The translations under genes and the position numbers were made by a program. Below the pieces are notes generated by a model. It was not told the origin of the DNA. It ran no database searches and was given only the letters and a program-made list of their open reading frames with translations. Positions 9,055-17,979 of a DNA stretch of 60,053 bases are shown here, piece after piece. Positions within the stretch are counted from its first letter, which is position 1. Every line of letters starts with the position of its first letter. The DNA lies in assembly GCA_025352365.1 (NCBI GenBank), contig JANXTO010000085.1, positions 1 to 60,053 on the forward strand, in the 5' to 3' direction. Source of the stretch: Undibacterium sp. (GTDB lineage: Bacteria > Pseudomonadota > Gammaproteobacteria > Burkholderiales > Burkholderiaceae_D).

Positions 9055-9141
9055 TTTTTTCTTTATGGATATAAGGTAAATATTTTCAGTATCGTTGGAG
9101 GGGCGCCATACATACCGCTTCATCTGGCAACTTCCCCAATC

Positions 9142-9516
9142 TCACCGCGGGTCGCAAATTGTTTCCGCCCTGATTGCGTCATCGGTGCGCCGGAAGGACA
9201 CTACAGGCTCAAACTGTTTACTCAAGAACAAGCCTGAACTCTGATGAGTTAAAGACGTTTGCTCAGGCAGGCTATTTTCGATAATAGGACAAATTTGGAT
9301 CTCACTAGCTTGACGATCTGCCTCAATTACCACTCGTTTCAGCGGCGGTATCATCAAACTCTGCCCCTTCGATAACCAGTAATCATAGGCATCATTCTCA
9401 ATCGTAATCCACACCAAACCGCATTCGATTTGCAAGCACAGCGCCGATTCGGCAGACACAGATAACAAGCCATTTGGTGGTAGCGTCAGTAATGTATTGG
9501 CGGTGAGAATTTTCAT
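9142..9516 (-). CDS. DUF2917 family protein
   Basis: 124-residue cytosolic protein of the DUF2917 family, common in Burkholderiales. The core reads LPPNGLLSVSAESALCLQIECGLVWITIEND, then YWLSKGQSLMIPP, a small beta-rich cupin-like fold. The ATG at 9516 is chosen because AAGGAATGCT precedes it; an upstream ATG at 9603 would overlap the promoter. The C-terminal 35 residues look poorly ordered. It is divergent from a MocR-type regulator, an arrangement often seen for this family, so the regulator probably controls it. No biochemical function is known to me. Confidence 0.8.
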   Translation of the reverse strand: MKILTANTLLTLPPNGLLSVSAESALCLQIECGLVWITIENDAYDYWLSKGQSLMIPPLKRVVIEADRQASEIQICPIIENSLPEQTSLTHQSSGLFLSKQFEPVVSFRRTDDAIRAETICDPR

Positions 9517-9572
9517 AGCATTCCTTGCAGATTGGTGTAGGAGTTGTGCTATCCTAGCCGCAAAAACCAATA

Positions 9573-9584
9573 CAGTACCAGTAC
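9573..9584. promoter_or_regulatory. Candidate MocR operator (tandem CAGTAC)
   Basis: CAGTACCAGTAC is an exact tandem 6-bp direct repeat in the 138-bp divergent region between the DUF2917 gene and the MocR-type gene. MocR/GabR-type regulators typically bind direct repeats, so this is the likeliest site. It is inference from position and form. Confidence 0.4.
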
Positions 9585-9654
9585 AATAAAAACGATAATT
9601 CACGCACTGTTACGGTCTTTTTCCCGATACACCTATCCGATTGGCAGGCATCCT

Positions 9655-11163
9655 ATGATTAACGGTAGCAGGAATAGCGATACAAATGGCAGCACGAGTG
9701 GCGACAAGAATCGAGGCACAAATGTGAGCGCAATCGGAAGCACGAATCGAAGCATAATTTCGCGCGATTCTGGCGGCTCTCTGGTCGAGCAAATTGTCCG
9801 TAACGTTGCTACCCGTATCGACGACAAATTGCTACGCACCGGTGCGCGGATGCCGTCGATCCGGCAGTTTGCGGACGAACAGCGCGTCTCGCGCTTTACG
9901 GTGGTTGAGGCTTACGACCGGCTGGTCGCCAAGGGTTATCTGGAATCACGTCGCGGCTCGGGCTTTTTTGTGCGTGAGCGTGCGTCGATGATCAACAGCA
10001 ATAACGCTAATAATGCTGCAGAGGCTTTGCCATCAGGGCAACAACTCGATGTGGTGTGGCTGGTGCGGAATATGTTCCGCCAATTGCCGCCGCAAAAAAT
10101 GCCGGGCGCCGGTCTGCTGCCGCACGACTGGCTGGATGGTGAACTGGTGGCGAATGGTTTGCGTGCGATTAGTCGCCTTAATCAAAACCTGCTGCTGCAT
10201 TACGGTACGCCGCAGGGTTTTTTGCCGCTACGCCAGCAACTACAGTTAAAACTGGCTGAACTGGAAATCGCCGCAGCACCAGAACAAATCATCATGACGA
10301 CGGGTGTTACGCAGGCGCTGGATTTGGTGGCACGCGAATTTACTCGCCCCGGTGACACGATTTTTGTCGATGATCCCGCCTGGTTTTTGATGTTTGCCTC
10401 ATTTGCGATTTTGGGTGTCAAAGTGATTGGCATACCGCGCTTGCATGATGGTCCTAATGTGGTCAAGCTAGCCGAACTGGCGGCGCTGCATAAGCCCAAG
10501 CTCTATATAATTAATTCTGTCATGCATAACCCGACCTCCACGTCCCTGTCGGCGGCCAAGGCGTTTCAGGTATTGAAGACGGCAGAAGAACATGATTTTA
10601 TGGTGGTGGAAGATGATATTTACTGCGACATGCATCCCGGTCACGCGGTGCAAGCGGCGACACGTATCGCCGCCTTGGATCAATTAAATCGTGTGATTTA
10701 TCTGGGTGGATTTTCCAAAACTCTCGCTGCCAATCTGCGCGTAGGATTTATCGCCACCTCACATGAATTAGCTGTGCGCTTGTCGGACCGTAAGATGTTA
10801 TCCACGCTGACTACGACAGAGATCGGTGAGCGTGTCGTGTATAAAATTTTATCAGAAGGTCACTACCGCAAACACGTAGACCGCATCCGCGTCAAACTGG
10901 ATTCTGTACGGGACGACGTGACTAAGCGGGTAGAAAATCTTGGGATGAAAGTTGATTACCGCACACCTGCCGGCATGTTTTTGTGGACTGATACCGGCTG
11001 CGACACCAATGTACTGACCGAGAAGGCAATGGAGCAAGGTTTTCTGCTAGCACCCGGTAGCTTGTTCTCCCCCAATCAACTGCCCTCCACCAAGATGCGC
11101 ATCAACATTGCTGCGATGTCTGATCCTGATGTGTGGGCGTTTTTAGAGAAAGAAATTAAGTAA
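9655..11163 (+). CDS. MocR-type regulator (GntR winged helix fused to aminotransferase-like domain)
   Basis: 502-residue transcription factor. After an unusual Asn/Ser/Gly/Thr-rich leader (residues 2-38), a GntR winged helix runs from about 40 to 115 (RMPSIRQFADEQRVSRFTVVEAYD...ESRRGSGFFV). A fold-type I aminotransferase domain fills the rest. The PLP lysine is Lys355 in GGFSKTLAANLRVGF, so PLP sensing is likely. The ATG at 9655 is chosen because AGG lies just upstream; a longer frame from 9544 runs through the divergent promoter. Target: most likely the divergent DUF2917 gene and itself. It ends 6 bp before the convergent hydrolase gene, leaving no room for a separate terminator. Confidence 0.9.
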   Translation: MINGSRNSDTNGSTSGDKNRGTNVSAIGSTNRSIISRDSGGSLVEQIVRNVATRIDDKLLRTGARMPSIRQFADEQRVSRFTVVEAYDRLVAKGYLESRRGSGFFVRERASMINSNNANNAAEALPSGQQLDVVWLVRNMFRQLPPQKMPGAGLLPHDWLDGELVANGLRAISRLNQNLLLHYGTPQGFLPLRQQLQLKLAELEIAAAPEQIIMTTGVTQALDLVAREFTRPGDTIFVDDPAWFLMFASFAILGVKVIGIPRLHDGPNVVKLAELAALHKPKLYIINSVMHNPTSTSLSAAKAFQVLKTAEEHDFMVVEDDIYCDMHPGHAVQAATRIAALDQLNRVIYLGGFSKTLAANLRVGFIATSHELAVRLSDRKMLSTLTTTEIGERVVYKILSEGHYRKHVDRIRVKLDSVRDDVTKRVENLGMKVDYRTPAGMFLWTDTGCDTNVLTEKAMEQGFLLAPGSLFSPNQLPSTKMRINIAAMSDPDVWAFLEKEIK

Positions 11164-11169
11164 TAGACC

Positions 11170-12252
11170 CTATTTCGCTGATATCCACCAGGCCTCACCT
11201 GCATGTGGCTTGATCATGCTGAGTTGCTCCCCCATTTGCGGTGTGCTGATAGGGACATTCCGCGCCTCAGCCAAGGCTGTAATACGATCAAACGGCTCAT
11301 GCCAGACATGTAGCGACAGATCAAACGTGCCGTTATGAACCGGCAGCAAATGTTTACCGCGCAAGTCAAGATGTGCCTGCAAAGTCTGCTCTGGCTGCAT
11401 GTGGACATCTGGCCACTGGTGATTGTAGGCGCCAGTTTCTATCATAGTCAGATCGAAGGGACCGAACTTATCGCCGATCTGTTTAAACCCGTCAAAATAA
11501 CCACTGTCACCACTAAAAAACAGCTTGAGATTCTGCTCGGCCTCTCCATGGGTTTCACGGATTACCCAAGACGACCAAAGAGTTTGATTGCCATCGTTGA
11601 GACCGCGACCGGAAAAATGTTGTGCTGGCGTCGCTGTCAATTCAATCCCGTCAACAGTGGTGCTTTGCCACCAATCCAATTGCTGTACTTTACTGGCTGC
11701 GATACCCCATTTAATTAAGGTATCACCCACACCCAGCGGCGTTAAAAAGTGTTCGACTTTATCGGCTAGCTGTAACACTGCAGCATAGTCCAGGTGATCA
11801 TAATGATCGTGCGACAAAATCACACCCTTGATCGGTGGCAGGTCTGCAATACTGATCGGTGGCTGATGGAAACGTTTTGGACCCATCCACTGGAACGGTG
11901 ATGCCCGCTCGGAAAATACAGGATCAGTCAGCCAAAATTCGCCACGCAGTTTCAGCAATAAAGTGGAATGCCCCAGACGAAATAAGGACTGATCCGGCGC
12001 AGCCAGCAATTGCTGATGCGTCAAAACCTGCACTGGGATTTGACCTGCCGGTATGGTGTTGGCAGGTTTATTAAAAAGGAAGGTCAAAGCGATTTGCACA
12101 GTTTTGAAAAAACTCGTCCTTTGTATTTGCACTGGATTTCTATACTTGCCATCTTCGTGCCGCAGATAGCGCATCTTGTCTTGCGTATTGTCAGCCACAT
12201 TGCTCAACACCACCTTAGTTGAGCTGTCTGCCGGGAATGTGCCAATTGCCAT
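11170..12252 (-). CDS. Metallo-beta-lactamase-fold hydrolase (NAPE-PLD/UlaG-like)
   Basis: 360-residue metal-dependent hydrolase. The metal-binding signature SHDHYDHLDY sits at about residues 146-155, preceded by FRLGHSTLLLKLRGEFWLTDPVF. Later ligands include FFSGDSGYF, ETGAYN and LLPVHNGTFDL, the pattern of the NAPE-PLD/UlaG-like branch. The ATG at 12252 is preceded by AGGA at good spacing. A hydrophobic stretch near residues 48-60 (VQIALTFLFN) could attach it to the membrane. It is divergent from a TetR regulator with two operator-like palindromes between them, so TetR probably represses it. The substrate is unknown; phospholipid-like lipids are plausible from the family. Confidence 0.85.
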   Translation of the reverse strand: MAIGTFPADSSTKVVLSNVADNTQDKMRYLRHEDGKYRNPVQIQRTSFFKTVQIALTFLFNKPANTIPAGQIPVQVLTHQQLLAAPDQSLFRLGHSTLLLKLRGEFWLTDPVFSERASPFQWMGPKRFHQPPISIADLPPIKGVILSHDHYDHLDYAAVLQLADKVEHFLTPLGVGDTLIKWGIAASKVQQLDWWQSTTVDGIELTATPAQHFSGRGLNDGNQTLWSSWVIRETHGEAEQNLKLFFSGDSGYFDGFKQIGDKFGPFDLTMIETGAYNHQWPDVHMQPEQTLQAHLDLRGKHLLPVHNGTFDLSLHVWHEPFDRITALAEARNVPISTPQMGEQLSMIKPHAGEAWWISAK

Positions 12253-12356
12253 AATCAGATGTCCTGTAAGCAAAATAAAATCGAAAGTACCAAGCATTGC
12301 ATCGAACGGAAATTAAGGGCGAATGCCTAAACACAGCAAACATACCAAATAATTAC

Positions 12357-12371
12357 ACTACACAGTGTAGT
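12357..12371. promoter_or_regulatory. Candidate TetR operator 1
   Basis: ACTACACAGTGTAGT: perfect 7-bp inverted arms around one base, in the divergent region between the hydrolase gene and the TetR gene. It closely matches a second site at 12390-12406. Confidence 0.6.
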
Positions 12372-12389
12372 TTTAAATTCGCAAGAAGT

Positions 12390-12406
12390 AAACTACTTAG
12401 TGTAAA
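12390..12406. promoter_or_regulatory. Candidate TetR operator 2
   Basis: AAACTACTTAGTGTAAA-type site sharing AAACTAC and AGTGTAA with operator 1. It overlaps a plausible -10 hexamer (TAAAAT, 12403-12408) for the TetR gene, which suggests autoregulation. Confidence 0.55.
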
Positions 12407-12457
12407 ATAATTTCTATCCCTTTATGCCCTCATTCATCTGCTCTGAACGCTAAGTCC

Positions 12458-13069
12458 ATGCCAATTCCACAACGCCTGACCGATCGCAAGCGCGAAGCAA
12501 TATTGCAAGCGGCTATTGCTGAATTCCGTACTCACGGTTTTGAAGCCACCAGCATGGATAAAATCGCCGCCAGCGCCGAGGTTTCTAAGCGCACGGTATA
12601 TAACCATTTCCCCAGCAAAGATGATCTGTTCGCCGCTATCTTATTACAGCTATGGCAAAACAGCGCCAGCCAGCGCGAGGTGGTTTATCGCACCGACATC
12701 CCCTTGCGTGATCAGCTAATCGACTTGATGCAAGAAAAAATGCAGATGCTCAACGATGAGCACTTTATCGCGTTGGCACGTGTCGCTATTGCGGCCACCA
12801 TCCACGCGCCAGACCGCGCACAAGAGATGGTCGCCAAATTAGGAGAAAAAGAAGAAGGCGTTACAGGCTGGATCAGAGCAGCACAAGTCGATGGTAAGCT
12901 TAAAGCAGTTGATCCGGCATTTGCAGCCCACCTGCTACAAGGTCAATTAAAAACCTTCGCATTCTGGCCACAAATCACCATGGGGCAAGCGCCTTTGGAT
13001 AAGGCTGCTCAAGTGCAAATCGTAGAAGCTGCGGTGGATATGTTTTTGGCTTATTTGGGTCAGTCTTAA
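12458..13069 (+). CDS. TetR/AcrR-family transcriptional repressor
   Basis: 203-residue TetR-type regulator. The DNA-binding helix-turn-helix is at residues 10-57 (REAILQAAIAEFRTHGFEAT, then MDKIAASAEVSKRTVYNHFP). The C-terminal ligand domain resembles the AefR-like group (LQGQLKTFAFWPQI). Its divergent neighbour is the metallo-beta-lactamase-fold hydrolase, and two related palindromes in the shared upstream DNA fit control of both genes. The ligand is unknown. Confidence 0.93.
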   Translation: MPIPQRLTDRKREAILQAAIAEFRTHGFEATSMDKIAASAEVSKRTVYNHFPSKDDLFAAILLQLWQNSASQREVVYRTDIPLRDQLIDLMQEKMQMLNDEHFIALARVAIAATIHAPDRAQEMVAKLGEKEEGVTGWIRAAQVDGKLKAVDPAFAAHLLQGQLKTFAFWPQITMGQAPLDKAAQVQIVEAAVDMFLAYLGQS

Positions 13070-13445
13070 AATCTTACAACAGCGTTGTTTATTAGCTCAG
13101 CAGCCAGTACGAGCCGCCCACTCACATCAACGCAATCAAATTGTGTGATAAATTCATATCTTCGTTTTATCGTCCTTGCCATTTCATTTTTATCGATCAC
13201 TCAAAGCTACCCGTGCAAGCCACATTCAATACGATGAAAAACGCCTCTACTTCCATCTGCGCATCCACAACAGCGCGCCGGTTGTTTGTCGTATTCAGCT
13301 TGTCATATACACACATATGCAGTGACAAGCTTTGTTGTCGCTGTTGATCCTGATCTAGTTACAACTACTCCAAAAATTCACCGTTTTTTAGCTGTAGCAA
13401 TCACGGTGTACGTCTGCTGTTTATTTTCGATTTTTTATACTCTCT
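13070..13445. other. Non-coding gap upstream of the cysteinyl-tRNA synthetase-like gene
   Basis: 376 bp with no convincing gene; a 68-codon frame at 13141-13347 has no family features. A -10-like TATACT (13436-13441) ends only 4 bp before the downstream ATG, so no confident promoter was assigned. No T-box-like structure was seen. Confidence 0.5.
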
Positions 13446-14828
13446 ATGCATCTCTGTCTCTATGACAACTGGGAGCGTCAGCTTCGCCAATTTACCCCAC
13501 TGCGCCAGGATTGGGTTGGTCTGTATTGCTGCGGACCTACCGTGTATGACTATGCGCATATCGGTAATTTACGCACTTATTTGTTTGAAGATATTTTACG
13601 TCGCACCTTAGAATTTAACGGTCACCAAGTCCGTCATGTCATCAACATCACTGACGTCGGCCATCTGGTGTCCGATGCGGATGATGGCGAAGACAAAATG
13701 GAAAAAGGCAGCCGCAAAGCGGGAGAATCTGCCTGGGACATTGCGGAAAAATTTACTAGCGCGTTCAAAGCCGACTTGCTCAGCCTGAATATGCTGCCCC
13801 CTACCATCTGGTGCAAGGCAACTGATCATATCGCTGAGCAAATCGACTTTATCGCCACCATAGAACAAAAAGGCTACACCTACACCACCAGCGACGGCGT
13901 ATATTTCGACACATCCAAACAAAATGATTACGGCTACCTGGCACGACTCAATCGAGATGGTATTGAGGCGGGAATCCGTGTTGAACTGGGTGAAAAAAAA
14001 CACCCTACCGATTTTGCGCTATGGAAATTCAGTCCGGCAAATGAACAGTGTCAGATGGAATGGGATAGCCCTTGGGGACGTGGATTTCCAGGCTGGCATA
14101 TTGAGTGCTCTGCGATGGCTAGCAAATATCTGGAACCGTGGTTTGACATCCATTGCGGCGGAGAAGATCACATCGCGATTCATCACAGCAACGAGATTGC
14201 ACAGAACCAAACATGCCATGGCACTCGTCTTGCTAATCATTGGATGCATGGCTATTTTTTGCAAATCGATGCAGGAAAAATGTCTAAATCTAGCGGCGAT
14301 TTTTTGCGTCTGCAAACTCTGATTGACCAGGAGATTGATCCGCTGGCATACCGGTTTTTGTGCTTGTCGGCACACTACCGCAGCCAGATGAATTTTAACT
14401 GGGATGCATTGGAGGCAGCTCAAACAGCATTGGGCAGATTACGTGAGACTTACTTTGCGTTACCTTAAGGTGGCGCGGCTGACAGCAACTACGTGTCACG
14501 CTTCCAGACTGAAATCAATCAGGACCTGAATCTCCCCAAAGCACTTGTCATCCTTTGGGAAGTTCTAAAATCAGATTTGAATGACGCAGATAAAAAAGCG
14601 ACTCTCGATCAATTTGATCTTGTCTTAGGATTAGGATTGGCAGATTGGAAGCCAACAGTACTCACCATACCCGCCGAGGTAACTGCGCTGGCAGAGCAAC
14701 GTCAAATTGCCCGTAGCACAAAGAACTGGGCAGAGGCAGATCGACTACGTGCAGCCATACATAGATTAGGGTATGAAGTAGAAGATAAAGCAGATGGGAT
14801 GCAGATAAAACCTGGAACAGGTAGTTGA
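13446..14828 (+). pseudogene. cysS: Cysteinyl-tRNA synthetase-like gene interrupted by an in-frame TAA
   Basis: The catalytic half (codons 1-340, 13446-14468) is intact: [18 protein letters not shown] (a HIGN variant of HIGH at residues 38-41), zinc-site candidates HIECSAMA and [15 protein letters not shown], and KMSKS at 278-282. Codon 341 is TAA (14466-14468). The same frame then continues without another stop for 120 codons to the TGA at 14826-14828, and that part is the normal C-terminal region (VSRFQTEINQDLNLPKALVI and AEADRLRAAIHRLG). Total length is about 461 codons, the normal size of the family. A single CAA-to-TAA change would explain it. The sequence is unlike the usual betaproteobacterial CysRS as I recall it (YVCGMTVYDYCHLGH), so this is probably a second, perhaps acquired, copy. 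A sequencing error or readthrough are alternatives. Confidence 0.85.
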
Positions 14829-14927
14829 GCGCTCGTCAGTATAATTAAGTAGTTGATTCCATTGACTCAGGTCAGTATTCTCACTATCACCGTTCTGGTG
14901 AGAGTGCTACAACGGATTAATTTCGAT

Positions 14928-15416
14928 ATGACCATGCACCTTGTTGCGACCAAGCGCCCGCCCTCAGAAAAATCAGATTTGCTAAGGTTTATCCGGCAAG
15001 ATCACTCAGTTTGTGAAATTGAAATGCCACGCCAAGGTGTGCTGCCGCATGATCTGGTTCATTTTGTGGTTGAAACCGGGCTAAAACTCAGTGACGGTTT
15101 TTTAAGTATGGTGGCGCAAGGTGCCGATGCACAGTTTGTCATGGAGCTGACCCACGACACTCAGCGCCGGGATGTTGAACGGGGCGCAATGCAAGCCGAG
15201 GCGATTGTTGAGGCATTGCAGACACAACTCTGGAGCGGTAATTTTGATCACGACGCGTTTGCTTATGGACTGCAAACGGCGACTGGGGCACGCAATATTG
15301 AGGCGCCAGCAGCACCGGCAGAGAGTCTGGGGCGGGCTCTGTTCCAGCAAGCAGTGGGGCTAAACGCGATATGGTCGCAGATTAAACCATATGAAAAACT
15401 GGAACTCCGGTTTTAA
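14928..15416 (+). CDS. Conserved protein of unknown function
   Basis: 162 residues from the ATG at 14928 (MTMHLVATKRPP); an ATG two codons later or one at 14853 are alternatives. No signal peptide, membrane span or catalytic motif is visible. The best-ordered segments are MPRQGVLPHDLVHFVVETGL, FLSMVAQGADAQFVME and MQAEAIVEALQTQLWSGNFD. I recall similar short proteins in other proteobacteria but cannot name a family. It follows the broken cysS-like gene by 99 bp and precedes htpG by 372 bp. Confidence 0.7.
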   Translation: MTMHLVATKRPPSEKSDLLRFIRQDHSVCEIEMPRQGVLPHDLVHFVVETGLKLSDGFLSMVAQGADAQFVMELTHDTQRRDVERGAMQAEAIVEALQTQLWSGNFDHDAFAYGLQTATGARNIEAPAAPAESLGRALFQQAVGLNAIWSQIKPYEKLELRF

Positions 15417-15500
15417 ACAAATCGCCACGACATCCTACGTTCAGCATCTATTTTTGTCTTTTCCATCTAAACTCCCCAATTTGCTTAATTAGAACAATAA

Positions 15501-15590
15501 TTAAAAAAATGGGGAGTATTTTTAATTATCCAGAGAATAATTGGACAATAAGGCTAATTTACCTTGTACTACTACCCAGTATATAAATTA
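15501..15590. repeat. Dispersed palindromic element, copy B
   Basis: Starts with AAAAAAATGGGGAGTATT, followed by an inner palindrome (ATTATCCAGAGAATAAT, then TGGACAATAAG) and a CCCAGTATAT right end. On the opposite strand it matches copies A and E. It lies in the 372-bp gap (15417-15788) upstream of htpG, before the candidate heat-shock promoter. Confidence 0.7.
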
Positions 15591-15604
15591 GCCGCAATCA
15601 ACAT

Positions 15605-15632
15605 CTTGAAATATCCCAACTTAGCCGCATAA
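15605..15632 (+). promoter_or_regulatory. Candidate sigma-32 (heat-shock) promoter for htpG
   Basis: CTTGAA (15605-15610), a 14-bp spacer and CCGCATAA (15625-15632) resemble the RpoH consensus CTTGAAA-N11-16-CCCCATNT. It lies 156 bp upstream of htpG, a classic heat-shock gene. Confidence 0.45.
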
Positions 15633-15788
15633 CTGCCAAGCAAAATCTCTATGGATTTCATCAAATCGGGACTTGCACAAAATCGCTCTGACAAAATCGG
15701 TGTGAGCAGGTCGTCAGACGATGCTGTGTGAGGTCGCCAGGGTAATTTTTTAAAATTCTACAGTCATAAAAAATATTAAGAGGGAATT

Positions 15789-17708
15789 ATGTCCGACCAA
15801 AAACAAACAATGGGCTTTCAAGCTGAAGTCAAACAATTGCTGCAATTGATGATCCACTCGCTGTATTCCAACAAGGAAATTTTCTTGCGCGAATTGATCT
15901 CTAACGCATCTGATGCCGCTGATAAACTGCGTTTTGAAGCGATCAACAATGCCGCCTTGTATGAAAGTGATCCTGAACTCAAGATCAAAGTCAGCTTCGA
16001 TAAAGCTGCACGCACCATCACCATCGCCGACAACGGCATCGGTATGACACGCGAAGAAGCGATTGCGCATTTAGGTACCATTGCCAAGTCAGGTACAAAA
16101 GAATTCTTTGGCAAACTGTCTGGCGACCAGCAAAAAGATGCCGCCATGATCGGCCAATTTGGTGTGGGTTTCTACTCTGGCTTTATCGTTGCGGACAAAA
16201 TCACGGTTGAATCACGTCGTGCTGGCACTGCCGCCGACGCTGGCGTACGCTGGGAATCTGAAGGCGCTGGCGACTTCAGCGTAGAAGATATTACTAAAGC
16301 CGATCGCGGTAGCTCAATCACTTTGCATCTACGCGAGGGTGAAGATGATTTTCTCTCTTCATGGAAATTAAAGTCAGTGATTCGTACTTACTCCGACCAT
16401 ATCTCTTTGCCGATCTTAATGCAAAAAGAAGAGTGGGACGAAGAGAAAAAAGAACAAGTCACTAAAGACGAACTAGAGACAATCAATCAGGCCAGCGCCT
16501 TGTGGGCACGCAGCAAGAGCGACATCACGCCTGAGCAATATGATGAGTTCTATAAACACATTTCACACGATTACAGCGCCCCGCTGACCCACACGCATAA
16601 CCGTGTTGAAGGTCGCAGCGAATACACGCAATTGCTGTACATCCCTGCCCGTGCACCGTTCGACATGTGGGACCGCAACAAACGCGGCGGTATCAAGTTA
16701 TATGTCAAACGCGTCTTCATCATGGACGATGCCGAACAGTTGATGCCGGTCTATCTGCGCTTTGTTAAAGGTGTGATTGATTCCAATGACTTGCCACTGA
16801 ATGTCTCGCGTGAAATTTTGCAGGAAAGTCGTGACATCAAAGCTATTCGTGAAGGATCGACCAAGCGCGTATTAGGCATGCTGGAAGATTTGGCAAATGC
16901 CGAAGGTGATGATGATTCACAAGCGAAGAAAGATAAATACGCTAGCTTCTGGACCGAGTTTGGTCAGGTACTCAAAGAAGGTATAGGCGAAGATGCGGGC
17001 AACAAAGAACGTATCGCTAAACTGTTACGTTTTGCGTCTACCCACAACGACAGTGATGCACAGACGGTATCTTTAGCTGATTATCTGAGCCGGGTTAAAG
17101 ACGGTCAGGAAAAGATTTACTACGTTACTGCCGACAATTACGGCGCTGCGAAAAACAGTCCTCATTTAGAAATTTTCCGTAAAAAGGGTGTGGAAGTTCT
17201 ATTGCTGACTGACCGCGTTGATGAATGGATGCTGTCCTTCTTAAGTGATTTTGAAGGTAAAGAATTAGTCTCCGTTGCCAAAGGCGACCTGAACCTTGGT
17301 ACGCTAGAAGATGAAGCCGAGAAAAAACAGCACGAAGAGACCGAAACGCAGTTCAAGGATCTGGTTGAGAAGATGAAAACCGCGCTGGCAGATAAAGCCA
17401 AAGATGTACGCGTGACTTTCCGTCTGACCGACTCCCCTGCCTGTCTGGTAGCGGACGACAACGAGTTATCCGGCAACTTGATGCGCATGCTGAAAGCAGC
17501 AGGCCAGGCTGCACCGGAATCAAAACCGATTCTTGAAGTCAATCCAGATCATCCGTTAGTACAACGTTTAAAGTACGAAGAGAAGAAGTTTGACGACTGG
17601 GCCAATATCCTGTTTGATCAGGCAATGCTGGCAGAGGGCGGATCACTGGCAGATCCAAGCAGTTTTGTGAAACGTCTCAATGAAATGCTGTTGAACGTGG
17701 CAGCTTAG
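15789..17708 (+). CDS. htpG: Molecular chaperone HtpG (Hsp90)
   Basis: 639-residue bacterial Hsp90, a cytosolic ATP-dependent chaperone dimer. The N-terminal GHKL ATPase domain has [32 protein letters not shown] and [11 protein letters not shown]. The middle domain includes [21 protein letters not shown]. The C-terminal dimerisation domain ends near [12 protein letters not shown]. The length is normal. AAGAGGGA precedes the ATG. Expression is probably heat-inducible from the candidate RpoH promoter upstream. A triple 13-bp direct repeat starts at its stop codon, and a terminator follows at 17797. Confidence 0.98.
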   Translation: MSDQKQTMGFQAEVKQLLQLMIHSLYSNKEIFLRELISNASDAADKLRFEAINNAALYESDPELKIKVSFDKAARTITIADNGIGMTREEAIAHLGTIAKSGTKEFFGKLSGDQQKDAAMIGQFGVGFYSGFIVADKITVESRRAGTAADAGVRWESEGAGDFSVEDITKADRGSSITLHLREGEDDFLSSWKLKSVIRTYSDHISLPILMQKEEWDEEKKEQVTKDELETINQASALWARSKSDITPEQYDEFYKHISHDYSAPLTHTHNRVEGRSEYTQLLYIPARAPFDMWDRNKRGGIKLYVKRVFIMDDAEQLMPVYLRFVKGVIDSNDLPLNVSREILQESRDIKAIREGSTKRVLGMLEDLANAEGDDDSQAKKDKYASFWTEFGQVLKEGIGEDAGNKERIAKLLRFASTHNDSDAQTVSLADYLSRVKDGQEKIYYVTADNYGAAKNSPHLEIFRKKGVEVLLLTDRVDEWMLSFLSDFEGKELVSVAKGDLNLGTLEDEAEKKQHEETETQFKDLVEKMKTALADKAKDVRVTFRLTDSPACLVADDNELSGNLMRMLKAAGQAAPESKPILEVNPDHPLVQRLKYEEKKFDDWANILFDQAMLAEGGSLADPSSFVKRLNEMLLNVAA

Positions 17709-17746
17709 GTTTTTACCTCAGGTTTTTACCTCAAGTTTTTACGTCA
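17708..17746 (+). repeat. Triple 13-bp direct repeat after htpG
   Basis: GGTTTTTACCTCA at 17708-17720 and 17721-17733, with a degenerate third copy (AGTTTTTACGTCA) at 17734-17746. It begins at the last base of the htpG stop codon. Confidence 0.85.
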
Positions 17747-17796
17747 GATGACTATTTGATTGGTTTCAGTCAACCACTTCTACAAAAGCAGCCCAT

Positions 17797-17830
17797 AACA
17801 AGCCCGCCAATTTGGTGGGCTTGTTGTTTT
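17797..17830 (+). terminator. Intrinsic terminator of htpG
   Basis: AACAAGCCCGCCA pairs with TGGTGGGCTTGTT (one wobble/mismatch) over a short loop, followed by a T-rich stretch. Confidence 0.8.
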
Positions 17831-17979
17831 GTGCTGAGCATGCGTGAAATGTAAAGAAACTATAAAGCTTGAAAGACCAAGCGCCCCTCGTTTTAATTTG
17901 TAATTTCTCGCTACAAGCTCCGCAAAAAATGAGCATTACAGGTAATATCACTGCATCGCAACAAAAACTCACAATTGCC

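Noticed and set aside
13141-13347. 68-codon open frame upstream of the cysS-like gene
   Set aside because: No ribosome-binding site, no family-like composition and no neighbour link; treated as chance.
13070-13445. T-box or other riboswitch before the cysS-like gene
   Set aside because: No specifier stem, T-box sequence or terminator/antiterminator pair was recognised.
15417-15788. CIRCE element upstream of htpG
   Set aside because: No TTAGCACTC-N9-GAGTGCTAA match; only an RpoH-type candidate was found.
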